In this document: positions 35,007 to 46,800 of the stretch, piece by piece
Layout: every line of letters begins with the position of its first letter
Position numbering within the stretch: the stretch's first letter is position 1
NCBI RefSeq assembly: GCF_001949145.1
Contig: NW_019091359.1
Span: 1,599,204-1,663,203, forward strand
Direction: 5' to 3'
Length of the DNA stretch: 64,000 nucleotides
Origin: Acanthaster planci
Lineage: Eukaryota; Echinodermata; Asteroidea; Valvatida; Acanthasteridae
Notes under the pieces: model-generated
What the model was told of the DNA's origin: nothing
The model's input: only the letters and a program-made list of their open reading frames with translations
Database searches by the model: none
Program-made: the position numbers and the translations under genes

Positions 35007-38000
35007 CCTCGTTGCAGACCACGCCTGCGTCTTGGGTGTGATTGCATTGAGTCTTCTCCCAACAAAAGGACGGGCAGTCAGTGATCTTGCTCTCCGAGCC
35101 GGAGCAGGCCAGACCGTCCATGAGCACCGGGCCCTGGCTTGACCAAAGCGGGCGCCTGTCGCAGCCTCAACAGCGTTGGGGAAGCCCAGCTGGCGGCAGA
35201 GCACCGAAGCGTCTGTCAAGTCCCAGTCATTGTCGCAGATCGTCCCCCAGCGGCCGTTCTGGAGAATCTCCACACGACCACTGGCGCGATTCGGACCATT
35301 GACCAACCGGACAGAATCTGCCGATTAAGTTTCAGGTGAACATCTATTGTAATTTCCCCTGTATTCCATTTTGTCTTTAGGCGACTCGTCACAAATTCCA
35401 TTGAACATAATTTCCCCCTAAACCACATATAAATGTACACCCAACTACATGTACCAGCCGCTGTCAATACGAAACCGTGCACGATATGGGGCCGATGGGT
35501 ACCCCCCACATGTCCAATCCCTGTACCCACTCTAGACTATTGTTACCTAACACATCCCCTAGAACTCTGAAAAGAAGTCCTCTGATTCCGATGAAACAAT
35601 GACTAACACAAAGGCGGGGGGGTTCTCTCCGCCCCATATGTCGCGTCATATGGCCAATACAAGACGCATCTAATAGGGTAAAATGCCACAGGTTGCAGCT
35701 TTCGGTAATAGACACCTGAAGTACGTAACAGCTTCAGCCTCATTGCGTGAGGTCATTTGCACAAAAGAAGGGAAAGGGGGTGTGGTCGAACTGGCATGCA
35801 TAATGGTGTGAGGAAAACAAAAATGTAGGTGTCTCTGGTTCACATCCCAGAGGGGCACTGTTTTCTGTTTTAAGTTCTCTGACTGTTTAGTGTGCAAAAG
35901 ATCAAATTTGAAAGGTTACTTAATTTACTACTACATTTTACAGGGTTTTTTTTATTCTTCCCCAAATCGCCTACTCCAACAAGCCACCATAGAGGTAGCC
36001 TATCTCCATGAGGCCACCGACTAAAGCCAAGTAAGTGGCACGATAATTCATTACTTCTACTTTTTAGATACTGGTATTTTGCTTTAAAAGTCTCGTTTGT
36101 TAACGATTTTAGATAGTCGAATTGGGTATACGGTCTGCTCTTTTGACTGCACAAATGCGCACGTTTTTCTACAAGTGGCTTCTACAATTATAGCTGGTCG
36201 GTGAAAAAGAGTTTAAAAAGTAAAATGCCACAGAAATATCAGAACACCACAAGATAACACACGCACTAACAAACACTAAATGAAAACACAACCCTATTTA
36301 AAATCATTGAGTCAAATATCCAATTTGAACAAAATAAACCTACCAAAAAGTGATATTTGTACAAACCGTCATCAACACCAAGGAGTAGTTCTCAAGTAGA
36401 GATGTGCGCGCCGCTTCAGCGCGTATTTCACAGAAATGTGTTATTTTCATTTTCACGAAGTAGCACTCGGCACGTGCTCCATGAGTTGTCGTTTTCAGGA
36501 ATTGACTTTTTCCTTAATTTAAACAATTAAAACAAGTTTTAAAGAGCATCTTCCACGGGTGAATCAAATCATTTTAAACCTTTCAAAGTGTTTTTATACA
36601 TGCTATATTGACAAAACACACATGAGTGCTACTTCGTGAAACGAAAATCATTCGATTATGCATCAGTGTACCATGTGCGCGCACACTTGAGTGCTACTTC
36701 GTGAAACCGAAATTGTTGTAAACATGGTTTTCACGAAGTAGCAGGCAAGTACAATTGAATGCTACTTTGTGGTGTTGGATAACTTTGGCCGCCCATATAA
36801 GTTGTGGGGAAAATGAGAGTGGTCTATATGAAACCATGGAAGAGAGGAAGTACACGTATTTTATACGTTGTCTTTAAAAGGGACTGGAAACTCGCAAACC
36901 TCCTTTAAAATGATGTGATTTGTTTTTCTTACTCCATTTGCATATGACTCCGGCTTCCCTGGAATTGTTGCACTGGCGAGGGATGTTACAGACGAATGGA
37001 CAGTCAGCCAGGCGCTTCTCGTTCCCCTTGCAAGACACCCGGCTCATCACGATGGGTAGCTCGCTCTCGCCGAAGAACGATCCCTGTTTGGCCTCCAGGG
37101 CCTCTGGGAAGCCAAGCTGGCGGCAAACCATGGTTGCGCTCAAAAAGTCCCAGTCCTCGTCGCACACTGCCCCCCAGGCGCCGTTGTGGTAGATTTCAAC
37201 CCGGCCGCTGAGGGCGCCGTCGCCGCCCACCAGCCGCACTACCCCATCTGAAGAAAGAGCAATGGTAGACATTGATCAGGGTTCATTCCCCAGCCACTAG
37301 TCTAGGTTTGCCTTGGACTGGTCCCCTTCTCTATTATAAGGACCAGTAACTACAATCCTGGACAAAATTGTCGGGACACTTGGCAATAGCCGTGTACGCT
37401 CTCCAGCCCCCACCCCACTTCTCCCGATCAATGTTGTCATGTCCGGCTGGAGCTCAGACAGCGCGAATAGACACAACATTGTGTCTACCGTGTAATTTGG
37501 CGTGTGTTTTCCGGTGTTGTTTGTGGAAAACTAAAATTACAGCCGAATGTCAAGTATAGATTAATGTATATTTCGGGAAAATTGAACAAGAAAAGGCAAG
37601 ATAGCTATATACCCATTTTGTATTGTGCGTGTACAGTTCTAATGGTAACTAAGCAAAATTGACCTTTTGTCCAGGATTGTAGCTGGCTTCTCTGGTCCGT
37701 GGTTGATTTACCTCTGCGCATGCACAACTGCTTTTTCTCTTTATGGAGATGATGTTTACATCTAACCTTTCATGCTCACGGCCAAACACAGTATCGCCTC
37801 TGAGATTATTCTCAAGACACAATGCCTCCTTTAATTTCAAATAACAACACTCATTGTTCTACCTGGCATTGACTTTTTGCTGTGGACAGCTTCGAAAAGC
37901 TCCATTTCCAGATAAATATCCATCATGCGTCCATGCATTTTGTCCCGTGAAAGTGTTTAACTGTGGGAATTATTACATGCTATTTTTCTTATTAACATAA

Positions 38001-41000
38001 ACCCGGCAGGATTCCTCCGGAATCATTACCTCCTAACGCGTTCGGAGGACGTCAGTAAGACGTCTGGAGACTACGCATGGGAGGGAACCAGTCTAGGTTT
38101 GCCTGGTAACCAGTGCACGATGACATTCCAGGTACCAGGCAGAATCAGCGATGACCGATGAATGACCGCTGGTCTAGCTAGGCGGACTGCAAAGTGACAA
38201 CCCATTGCAGTAGGAGCATTTTTGCACGATTTGATGACGATTCTATTTGACTGACAAAACAACGAAGGCCACGTTACCTCGACAACCAAGGATTTCAAAC
38301 TTGAGTCGGTACGACGTAGTACTCCATGCAGTCGGCAAAATCCGAATGTATCTGGTCATCGGTACCACAGGAAACGTGACCGTCACTTGATAAGAGGAAT
38401 CTCCATGGAACTGAATGAAGTCAGAAAATTGTTTAATTGAATAGGCCTTCCTTGTATCTACCTTTGCCGCAACAAGGTAATAATGGTAACGCCAATATAA
38501 ACATCATCAAAAAGGAAAAGTATCTAAAGAAGGATTGAAAATTCATTGAAAACATTTGCTTTGCCGCAAGATCAAATATCCAAGCATTTGGGACATGCTC
38601 TCCTTTTAAGTTATCTGCTTATAACTTGAAAAGACTAAACATATGTCTCTTTTCTCTTCATAAATAACAGACAAATCCACCGAATGCAAATCATGCAAAC
38701 TTCCCAATTACCTTAATACGCTGACCCAGTGCTCCTTCGAACTTCAAACATTTATTTAAATCGATATTAAAACTGATAGATACAAATGTAATAACGGAGT
38801 TTTAAAAAACAGTGCTATTTGTGGATTTCAATTGCCAATCTCGCCAAATACCTCCAGAATGTTCCCCTCCGCGTCAGTCAACGCAAGCCAGTCTTCTGAT
38901 TCGGCAGTGTTGCTGAACTGCACGGTGAAGGCGGACACATGGTGGTAGTGCAGTCCCTGGACTATCAGTCCAGTGACGGCTGTGTGGTCGCCAAGGTCCA
39001 CCTGGAACCATTGGTCCTGGTGGTAGCGTGGCCTCCACCAATCGGAACCTAGCAGGAGACATTTGTTTCTGCAGTAGCATTTCGGGAAGGCATGGTCTTA
39101 GGGCCTGTTTGTTAACACGGATTTCGATCTCGATCGGATCAGATCTCGCTCCATCCATCAAGTGGATTCTGGTGTCAATGAAACTAACAGCGGATTCGGA
39201 TCGGTGTGAAACAAACAGAGTCTTAGTATTAGAGTGCGAAACTGTCACTGTAACCTCAAACATTATTGGGTAGCCTGAACGGCATTGCTCCCCTAAAACT
39301 GAGTGATCTCGCCAAAGATAAAGAGCACATCGTTATCAGTCTCGAATAATACCCTATTTGGACAGGCTATACGTCACAAACCTCGTGCAATCTGACCAAT
39401 CGCATAAGGCCTGTTCTGGCAGCCAGCAAAGGATTGTTGGTGTTTCCATGACACGAAGTGCTTTTCTTACACGACGGAAGAATGTTGAATGAAAAACATC
39501 GACCAAAAAGTTATGTTTGCTAACATTTGATTGGCTGCGAGAAAAGAGACTATTGCAGACATAATTATATACGTCTCCCTAAGACAATAGCACATTTGTA
39601 CCGATTCGATAAGAATTTCATCGTTCTCAGCTTTAGATATATAACGTTGAACTTGGACAACAATTACTGTATTTTGGCGATGACCACCGAAACATAGTCA
39701 GTAGGGGCAAGGGGAAAGGTCACTATGTCTTTAATACTCTAAACTAATTATGCTCCCCGTCGTTCGAGCTGTCGGTGAAGAATTACCTCTTATTATTAAG
39801 CACTTTGTTTTGTTTAGTAGAAGGTGATCCTTTTCATGCATCATTAGAAGCAGAATTATCCAACTGGCCCCATGTCCAATTGCCCCGCCCCGGAATAAAA
39901 TTTGACCAAAAATACATTTTTTTTAAAGTGAGACAAAAATATCTTAGGATTGGCCTCTCTCAAACGTTGATGGTTTGTCAGTTTGTCATGAATGCTTTGA
40001 CCCCAACTCAAAAACAAACAAACAAACTTTTCCCTTTTCTGGTGACAACTAGGCCCCGTGCCAGATAGTGACGTATTACAAATATCGCTCAAGTCTTTCA
40101 TTCAAATAAGGTCACTGAAAGAAGCTACTAACGGCGCGTCTAAACGACCTGACTTACCGACGTTCAGCCTAGCATTGGACGGTCGATAATTGGAGTTGTA
40201 ACTGGAAGAAGCCGATAAGCTGCTATCGGGGATAGCTCCACTTTGCATTCCTAGCGGCCCACTGGTACACGGTGCTTCTACAAAGGAATCATCAGCAGAG
40301 AGAGCTTTGTCATGCTAAGATGCCCATCTTTCCGCTATAATGAGCTATTATTGACAACCCTGGGGCATTACGTTGGCAAGTAGACTTGACAATCCAATAA
40401 GTAAAGTGAATAGATATTGTTCCTTGGGCCGACGAAAAATGTATACTTCTCAAGCATTAGTAACATGCAGACGTTTACACAGCAAGGACCATCGTTCGTC
40501 TCATAGCTCTCTAATAGCTTGCTTTGATAGCACTTTCTGATTACCCATTTTCTTCGATGAATCTATAGTTTTTCATCCGGTGCAGGTTGCCAACCGAGGA
40601 CCTGTTGTCACTGCAATTCATTTCCGCCGTGTCTTTGATGTACAAGCGTAAAGACGCCCCCAAAAATGAGGCCACAGAGCAAATCAAACAATGCAGTGAT
40701 AATTAAGCTAAAATAATTACTGAGTTTATTACTTTTCGGCATGTGCGTGTAAGTTTCAGCACTTTCTCTCTCTGCTGTCCGCCGTCCACAGTCAACTAGA
40801 CATTTACTTAGTTTAGGCTTCTCTTAAGTTACCTGTCAGAAGCGGAGTCCTGTAACCTCCAGCTGCTTCATCACCGATGGAATTACTCGATGACAACTCT
40901 ATGGGTAGATCATGAGAAATGACACACAGAAAGGTCATTACCTTCACATTAGCCAGATTAATATGAGATTTGCTCTTGTCTCCTAAGTTTACCGACACTG

Positions 41001-41342
41001 ATTTACAGTCAGTCCTTACATGTCCTCCATGCATGGACCAAATATGAACTGTGACACGGCACAGAGTGTAAAGGGTGTTAATCAAATCGTTTTATTAACT
41101 TACTTTATTAGCTTGAATCGTGGAGCACAAGGAACGTTTTCAGATTTCTAACAATTCAAATTCCAAAACTAGCGTCTGATAAACGCCACAATATGTAGCA
41201 TACAGTACGAGAGTGCAAAGAAACAGTTCAAAAGAGGGGTGGTGAAACCATTCACCAATGTGTACAACAACAAAAACATCCACCTCATACCAAGTTGACA
41301 GGCAATCAATGACGCTACAATCACCACTATATCCCATGCCAT
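35007..41342 (-). CDS. Discoidin (F5/8 type C) - SRCR - SRCR receptor-like gene B, frameshifted in last SRCR exon
   Basis: Minus-strand exons: 41291-41342, 40833-40898, 40158-40277, 38852-39048, 38278-38410, 36933-37247, 35007-35317, with the same intron positions and phases as gene A. Exon 1 is the signal peptide [17 protein letters not shown]. Exon 2 has the same length as in A and shares ELSSS and RTP.LTG. Exons 3-5 encode the F5/8C domain ([39 protein letters not shown]). Exon 6 encodes SRCR1. Exon 7 encodes SRCR2 but is 311 bases where A has 312: one base is missing just after GARFGQA, which shifts the frame and destroys the remaining SRCR cysteines. All else looks intact, so this is either a young pseudogene, an allele, or an assembly error. 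The 3' end beyond 35007 is unresolved. Confidence 0.82.
36451..36772. repeat. Five copies of a 15-17 base motif in both orientations, with a perfect hairpin
   Basis: The motif AGTGCTACTTCGTGAAA occurs at 36625-36641 and 36690-36706, a shortened GCTACTTTGTGG at 36761-36772, and its reverse complement at 36451-36467 (TTTCACGAAGTAGCACT) and 36729-36743. Copies at 36692-36706 and 36729-36743 form a perfect 15-bp stem with a loop of about 22 bases. All lie in the intron between the two SRCR exons of gene B; I did not find the motif in the matching intron of gene A. Confidence 0.75.
39102..39219. mobile_element. 118-bp MITE, hAT-like, in intron 3 of gene B
   Basis: Terminal inverted repeats are visible: GGCCTGTTTGTTAACACGGAT at the left pairs with the complement of ATCGGTGTGAAACAAACAG at the right. 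The element is flanked by a 7-base direct repeat, GTCTTAG (39095-39101 and 39220-39226); the adjacent base makes a 7-of-8 match, suiting the 8-bp duplications of hAT elements. It has no coding capacity and sits only about 55 bases upstream of the acceptor of the second F5/8C exon. Confidence 0.75.
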
Positions 41343-41395
41343 GTTAGCTGGCTTCCACTGGTAGTCCACTCTGTGGTGAAGTGCAGTTGGATGGG

Positions 41396-41408
41396 CCTCT
41401 TATAAACC
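41396..41408 (-). promoter_or_regulatory. TATA-like box of gene B
   Basis: GGTTTATAAGAGG on the minus strand lies about 60 bases upstream of the ATG at 41342, at the same place as in gene A, and the 5' UTR between is similar in both copies (TTCACCACA, TGGACTACCAGTGGAAG / TGAACTACTAGTGGAAG). Confidence 0.6.
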
Positions 41409-42879
41409 TTACCACAAGATAACAAAGTTCGCCTATCACGGCTATCTCTGATAGTGCAACAGGTAAGATCGGATATTGGAAGTTTATAAAAAGGTGGAAG
41501 CAAAACATTGCTTGCTACACAAACATTTCCGGCATTGTGACTTCAAAAAGGTCCACAGAGGGTCATTCTGTTCACCGTTCTTCTATTTTGTCCGTCCCAA
41601 CTTTACTGCAAAGAGCCTGGGCGGAGTCCAGCCCCCTAACAATGTTTGATGTCGCTGCTGTACATTTATTGCACAAGCTGAGTCCTTAGGAGGTTTTGGT
41701 AACTCTATAGTGGTCATTCTGACACCGATCCGGTGCAGATCCACCAAAAATGTGTATTTTTCCTCTGCCGTGCCCAGTGGAACACGAGCAGGCTAGACGC
41801 ATGTAGTCTTAGACTTCAAATTACTGTACAAAAAACCGTATTCTGGATTCAGTTAAAATCAATGGTTGTACTGATGTGTTTTCTCATGAACACCAAGTTC
41901 GAAAACGGCCAAGTTTTGGGAGAAATCCGCCCCCCAGGTGAGATGGACCAAAATAATTAACCTAGCTCTTTTAGGGTTAACCTAAAATGTTTTTGCAATA
42001 TCTGCAAACAAACTTAAAGAAATCGCTAGTGCATATTCATTGGAATGAACTTAAGAAGTAGGAAATCGGTGACGAAAGGTGCATTTTCCCCCCAAACCAG
42101 CTGCTCTTACCCCAGTCCTAAGTTTAGCAAAAATGCAAAGTACACCTGCCACTGGTATGTTCCTGTTGAAAGAACTTTAGGAAGTGCGATGGGCAACGCG
42201 GATATCGAAACATAAATAGTGAAAGCTGAACAATGCCTTCTTCAGGACACAAACATTTCCCGTATGGTGTTTTTTTAAAAAACAATCTAAGAAAGGTCAT
42301 CGTGTACACCGCCGCTCCATTTTGTACATACAAGTTTGAGCCCCCCCCCAAAAAAAACCAAACTTGCACGCAAACTTTACAGAAGACATCGTTACACTCT
42401 AGTTTGCTTTTTAAGGAATGAACTCAGAATGTCCAAAATCGGCTTTGGGTGCATTTTGTTCAAGCAACAGTCGCTGGACAAACATTGTTACTCTCTACGT
42501 TATACAATTCAGTTTAGCAATAAATAATTAATATCTGTTGTACGGTGGACTTAGATGAAACAGAATATGTGTAGTATGCAAAATCATGCAATCACGATTT
42601 CATTTGCACAAGTAAACTGAGGTTGATGGACCAAGTGTAGAATTCTTAATGAGACAAAGATTTGTGAGGAGATTAACCAATCAAAGCAAAATGAATACTT
42701 TTAAAAGTGATCAATCAGAGCAAAGTGTACCATTTGAAATCAACCAGTCATCATAGAGTATATCGTTGAAACGAACCAGTTCGCTTCTTTTTGAGACTAG
42801 ATCCAAATCTGGACCCAATAGGGCTAGGTCTTGGTATTTGCTCCGTTGGATTTATGCGGGAACAAGCTGAAAGTAGACG

Positions 42880-42990
42880 TAGCCGTAGCTCTGGAAGCAC
42901 ACCAGGGTTGGGAGTGGTTTATAGCCAAAGAGGTTCACTCCACGTCACATTGGGAACGAGGTTCAAACCCACTGCTTTTTCACGCTCGCT
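42880..42990 (+). repeat. tRNA-derived SINE-like Pol III unit
   Basis: TAGCCAAAGAGG near 42922 fits the Pol III A-box consensus at 11 of 12 positions, and GGTTCAAACCC near 42960 is a good B-box. A T5 run follows a few bases later. The T-arm stem around the B-box has mismatches, and I cannot fold a complete cloverleaf, so a SINE relic or tRNA pseudogene is more likely than a functional tRNA. Confidence 0.45.
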
Positions 42991-43840
42991 GCAACCATTT
43001 TGAAACTTAAGAAACAGCCTATTTCTTGTCCTTCAAACATCAGTCTGGTGAGCATCAGTGAGTTTCATTCGGAGCTCAGAAGGATGAGTAGAGTGATAGA
43101 TGCAGGAGGCAGCTAATGCCATGGGGAAATGGTACTGAGCATGCACCCTTTCTGTGTCCGTACTGACTTAATGACAGTCAAGCAGTCAGAGGTCTGAGCT
43201 AAGAATTACTTGACTTTATTCCAACCGATTCTCCACATGCAAATGCATACATGGCATTAGAGATCCATTGTGACCCTCCAGATTCCAGATTATAATTCCA
43301 TTTATTCAAACTACTAATTTCCTCTCAGTGTTAGTAGGCTATAATCATTACTCGATAAGATGTCTCTTGACTCGACAACGGTACCATACTCAATGCAGAA
43401 TGATGCTTATGGCGAGTATTACTGCATGTAGAAAAAATTGCTGGTGGTGGTTGCATTGCAACTAAACTCCAAACTGAACAAATTCGAAATATCAGAGTGG
43501 CACAAATTTCAAAACATTCTTTACAAACAAATTGCGAGTTAAAAAAATCCTCAATCACCATTGCATTCAATTTCCTTATCCATGAATCAAATCAAATTTC
43601 AAGTGCATATTAATTAAACTGGAATATTGATTTCCATTCACACTCTTTAGAAGCAACTGTCAAAACGTTCCACCACACAAAAGAAATTAATTGATTTATA
43701 TGTCTCAATATTATTAATAATAAATATCAAAGAAAGTCCGATATGGAATAGGGTCCCAGTCTACTGAAATTGTTCCGCATTGTACCGTAGCAGGCGTAGG
43801 ATTTGTGCGGAAGCGGACAGTGCCTCGACTGACGGAATGA

Positions 43841-46800
43841 TCAACGCAGTGTCGAAACACAGCGGTAGTCGATCTGGAATCCAGCAAAATTAAACAGGTC
43901 ATCGCTCTCGAAGTCCATAATGGCCACGTTACTGGATGTTACTATCTGCTGCCCCTGCAGGTCGTCATCACAGTACCTGCGAGGGAAATGCATAGAGTGT
44001 AAAGGTATTTTTGACATATCAGCATGCTGAATAAAAAGACAAAATTGGAAGCATTATCGACAATCCATATTGCAAAAAAGAATTTGGACACTGACACTTT
44101 AGCCATTGACTGGATATTTCAATGCTGTTTCCATCATAATGCACGGAGTTATAATATGTGCTGATACTCGAAAAAAAATCAGGCCGTGATAGAAAATACA
44201 GTGTATAATCCGTCGACGGTGAGAGGAGGTTTGTTTAGTAACTACTCTCAACTGCAAATGATGAGCCGTTGAACTTACTCGTCGGCGTAGATTTCTGATA
44301 TCAGATCTCCTGTCATCATGGACATCTTGTCGAACCAACATCCCCAGCCCTCCAGTTGGAACGTCGTAAAATTCAGCTCAATGACTTCGTTGTCTGCACA
44401 CTGAACAAAATTGCGTTTAAACAAAACATTTCACAGAAACTATCGTGCTGTTTTCTGGATGTCACAAAATGTATCACTAACAGATATCCAAGGAAATTCT
44501 AGACGTAACAGTGTCAGAGTTTGTGTAGTGAACCAGTTGACGACAGATAAGAAAATCCGACGTTCACCAGCTGTTTAGCTGGAATAGGAGTAAATTTTTC
44601 GTTAATCTGTTGTAATTTCACTTCTGCTTGATAGTCCAATCAATACACCGTCAAGTGAAATGAAAACGCAAAATATAATACCCATAAAGGAACATGTCTC
44701 TGTACATGGTTTTAAGCAGCTTTTAAGATGCTACAGGGGTGCACTCCCTAATTGGTTAGCCATGTTCAGAGGTATGACATGATGGAACCCGATATAAGAC
44801 CAGATCTACCTTTTCGGTTCACTCTCCAACTCACATGCGTATGTTTTCGACAAATGACGACCGCAAAATACGCATATCAACAAGACGCGTGAAGCTATTA
44901 TACTCATTTGCGTAGGGCATATCAACAGTGCTTAATTATTAATACCCTACCTCAACAACATAAGTGCACTTGCTACCGCTTGGGTACGAGCTAGGGAACC
45001 CTGGAGAGTAGATGGTACCCGATGGACTCGTGTAAATCTCGCTACAGTCTGAGAAAAAATATTTAAATATATTTAGTCTTCAGCAGGTTTTCAAAGTGGC
45101 AAAACTGCTAGAGGCCATATTCACTTAGCAGTATGTCAAATTTCCTAGGAATCACGATTCGACTGCTCATCGCCGTTAATAAACGAGGCTCTAACAAAAT
45201 GCCACAGTACCAAGCATGTAGGTTATACATTATAATGAGCACCAGCAAAGAGTAAAGAAAGAGCACGGTTCGAAGTCCGGTCGAATACTTTTTTCTTTCT
45301 TTGTCTCTTTTTTCTTCTTTCTCACTTTGGTTTTCCTCAGTTTCCTTCATGTTTGAAAATATCAATTTTGAAAAATAAATTGCTATTCTTCCCTACCATC
45401 CTCACTTCAATATATTACATAATACTCACATGTATTACACAATAAGCTAATAATTATGTTACTGCCACTTTTCGAATACAGCATAGCCATTTTGCTTTAA
45501 AACCTCGCTAATATGAGCGGTTGTGGGCAGTGGACTCGGATGCGGGAATCAACTTAAGGATTTCTAAGTAGTGAACGAATTCATACTGAGGTCTTATGGA
45601 TAGGAAAGAGACCTTTCAATTGCTTAAAAGAATCGATACTTGATAGTGTATTGCTTGAGCGACATCGTACCGGTTGGTTGCGTGAAGATCTCGCAGTAAG
45701 GACCCGCAAAAGCAGGCAGGCAGTCACAGGTACATGCTTGTTAGGTACGCCACCTCGACGACATTGGTTCCACAGGTCAGACGGGCATATATCTGTCAAA
45801 CAGAAGCACCAGCACAATAGTTGGGCTAACATGTAGAGATCTGTCCAACGCAGCAGCTGTAGTCTATTTAATGCAATTTTGATTTTTTTTCTGCAGTGAA
45901 ATTTTCCAAACAAGAGAGCGTGCAAAGTCAGCCTGAGAGTGCTCAGTGGCTCTAACACAAAACAAATAATGCATGACATCTGCAAAAACTCTTCACAAAG
46001 AAAATCAATGGTATCAAATATTAAAACTGAAAAACCTGTTCAAGATTCGTTGTGACTGTGTTGAAGCTATTTCAAAATTTATTAGCAGTTTATAACTTTC
46101 GTAGGTAGGCCCTAAGGGGAAAAGGCTCAGCTTCTGAAAGATTCGGAAGCTATCGCTAATTTAACCAATTCGTAACAGGTTTAATGAGCTCCGGTGTTGT
46201 TACAATGTCTCTTGGCAACAATAATAAGACAATGTGTAAAATTGCATTCACAGGCAAACGGAAACGATCCAACATACCATACGCATTGTAGGCAACGTTG
46301 ATGACGTACATATCAAGGCGGGACAACATCCATTGCCTACCCATCTTCAGTTCGTCTTTGGGGTTGTGGGGGAGGATAGTCGCCGAGATACCATCACGAG
46401 AGAAGGCCTGAGTAAACGTAAAATAGAGGTCCATTTGGAAAATTTGTGAAGTACATAATGGACAGGAACATCGAAAAGAACTTTCCTTACACTAATTATT
46501 TTCTCGGAGCATTTTTTTTTAATCTTGGCTACTCAAATCACACAGTGTCCATTGGAAACCCTCCGCAAAATAAATTGCTATGATTATAATAGAATGGAAT
46601 AGAAATTTGTGAATGTCGATATTCAGGACTTACAAACATAGAATAATGCATAATAGACTGAAGGTCGTAAGGTGCCATTAGGGGCTGGTTATTCACGTTA
46701 AAATTGTGAATATAGCCAGGCAGAACGTTGGCCTGTATCACTTCGATGAAGTCACCCCGGTCGTTTCTGGTGTGCTCGTGTAATCGGCCGAGGGCGTGTC

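Noticed and set aside
42880-42990. Functional tRNA gene
   Set aside because: A- and B-boxes are visible but the T-arm mispairs and no complete cloverleaf could be drawn; kept as a SINE-like unit.
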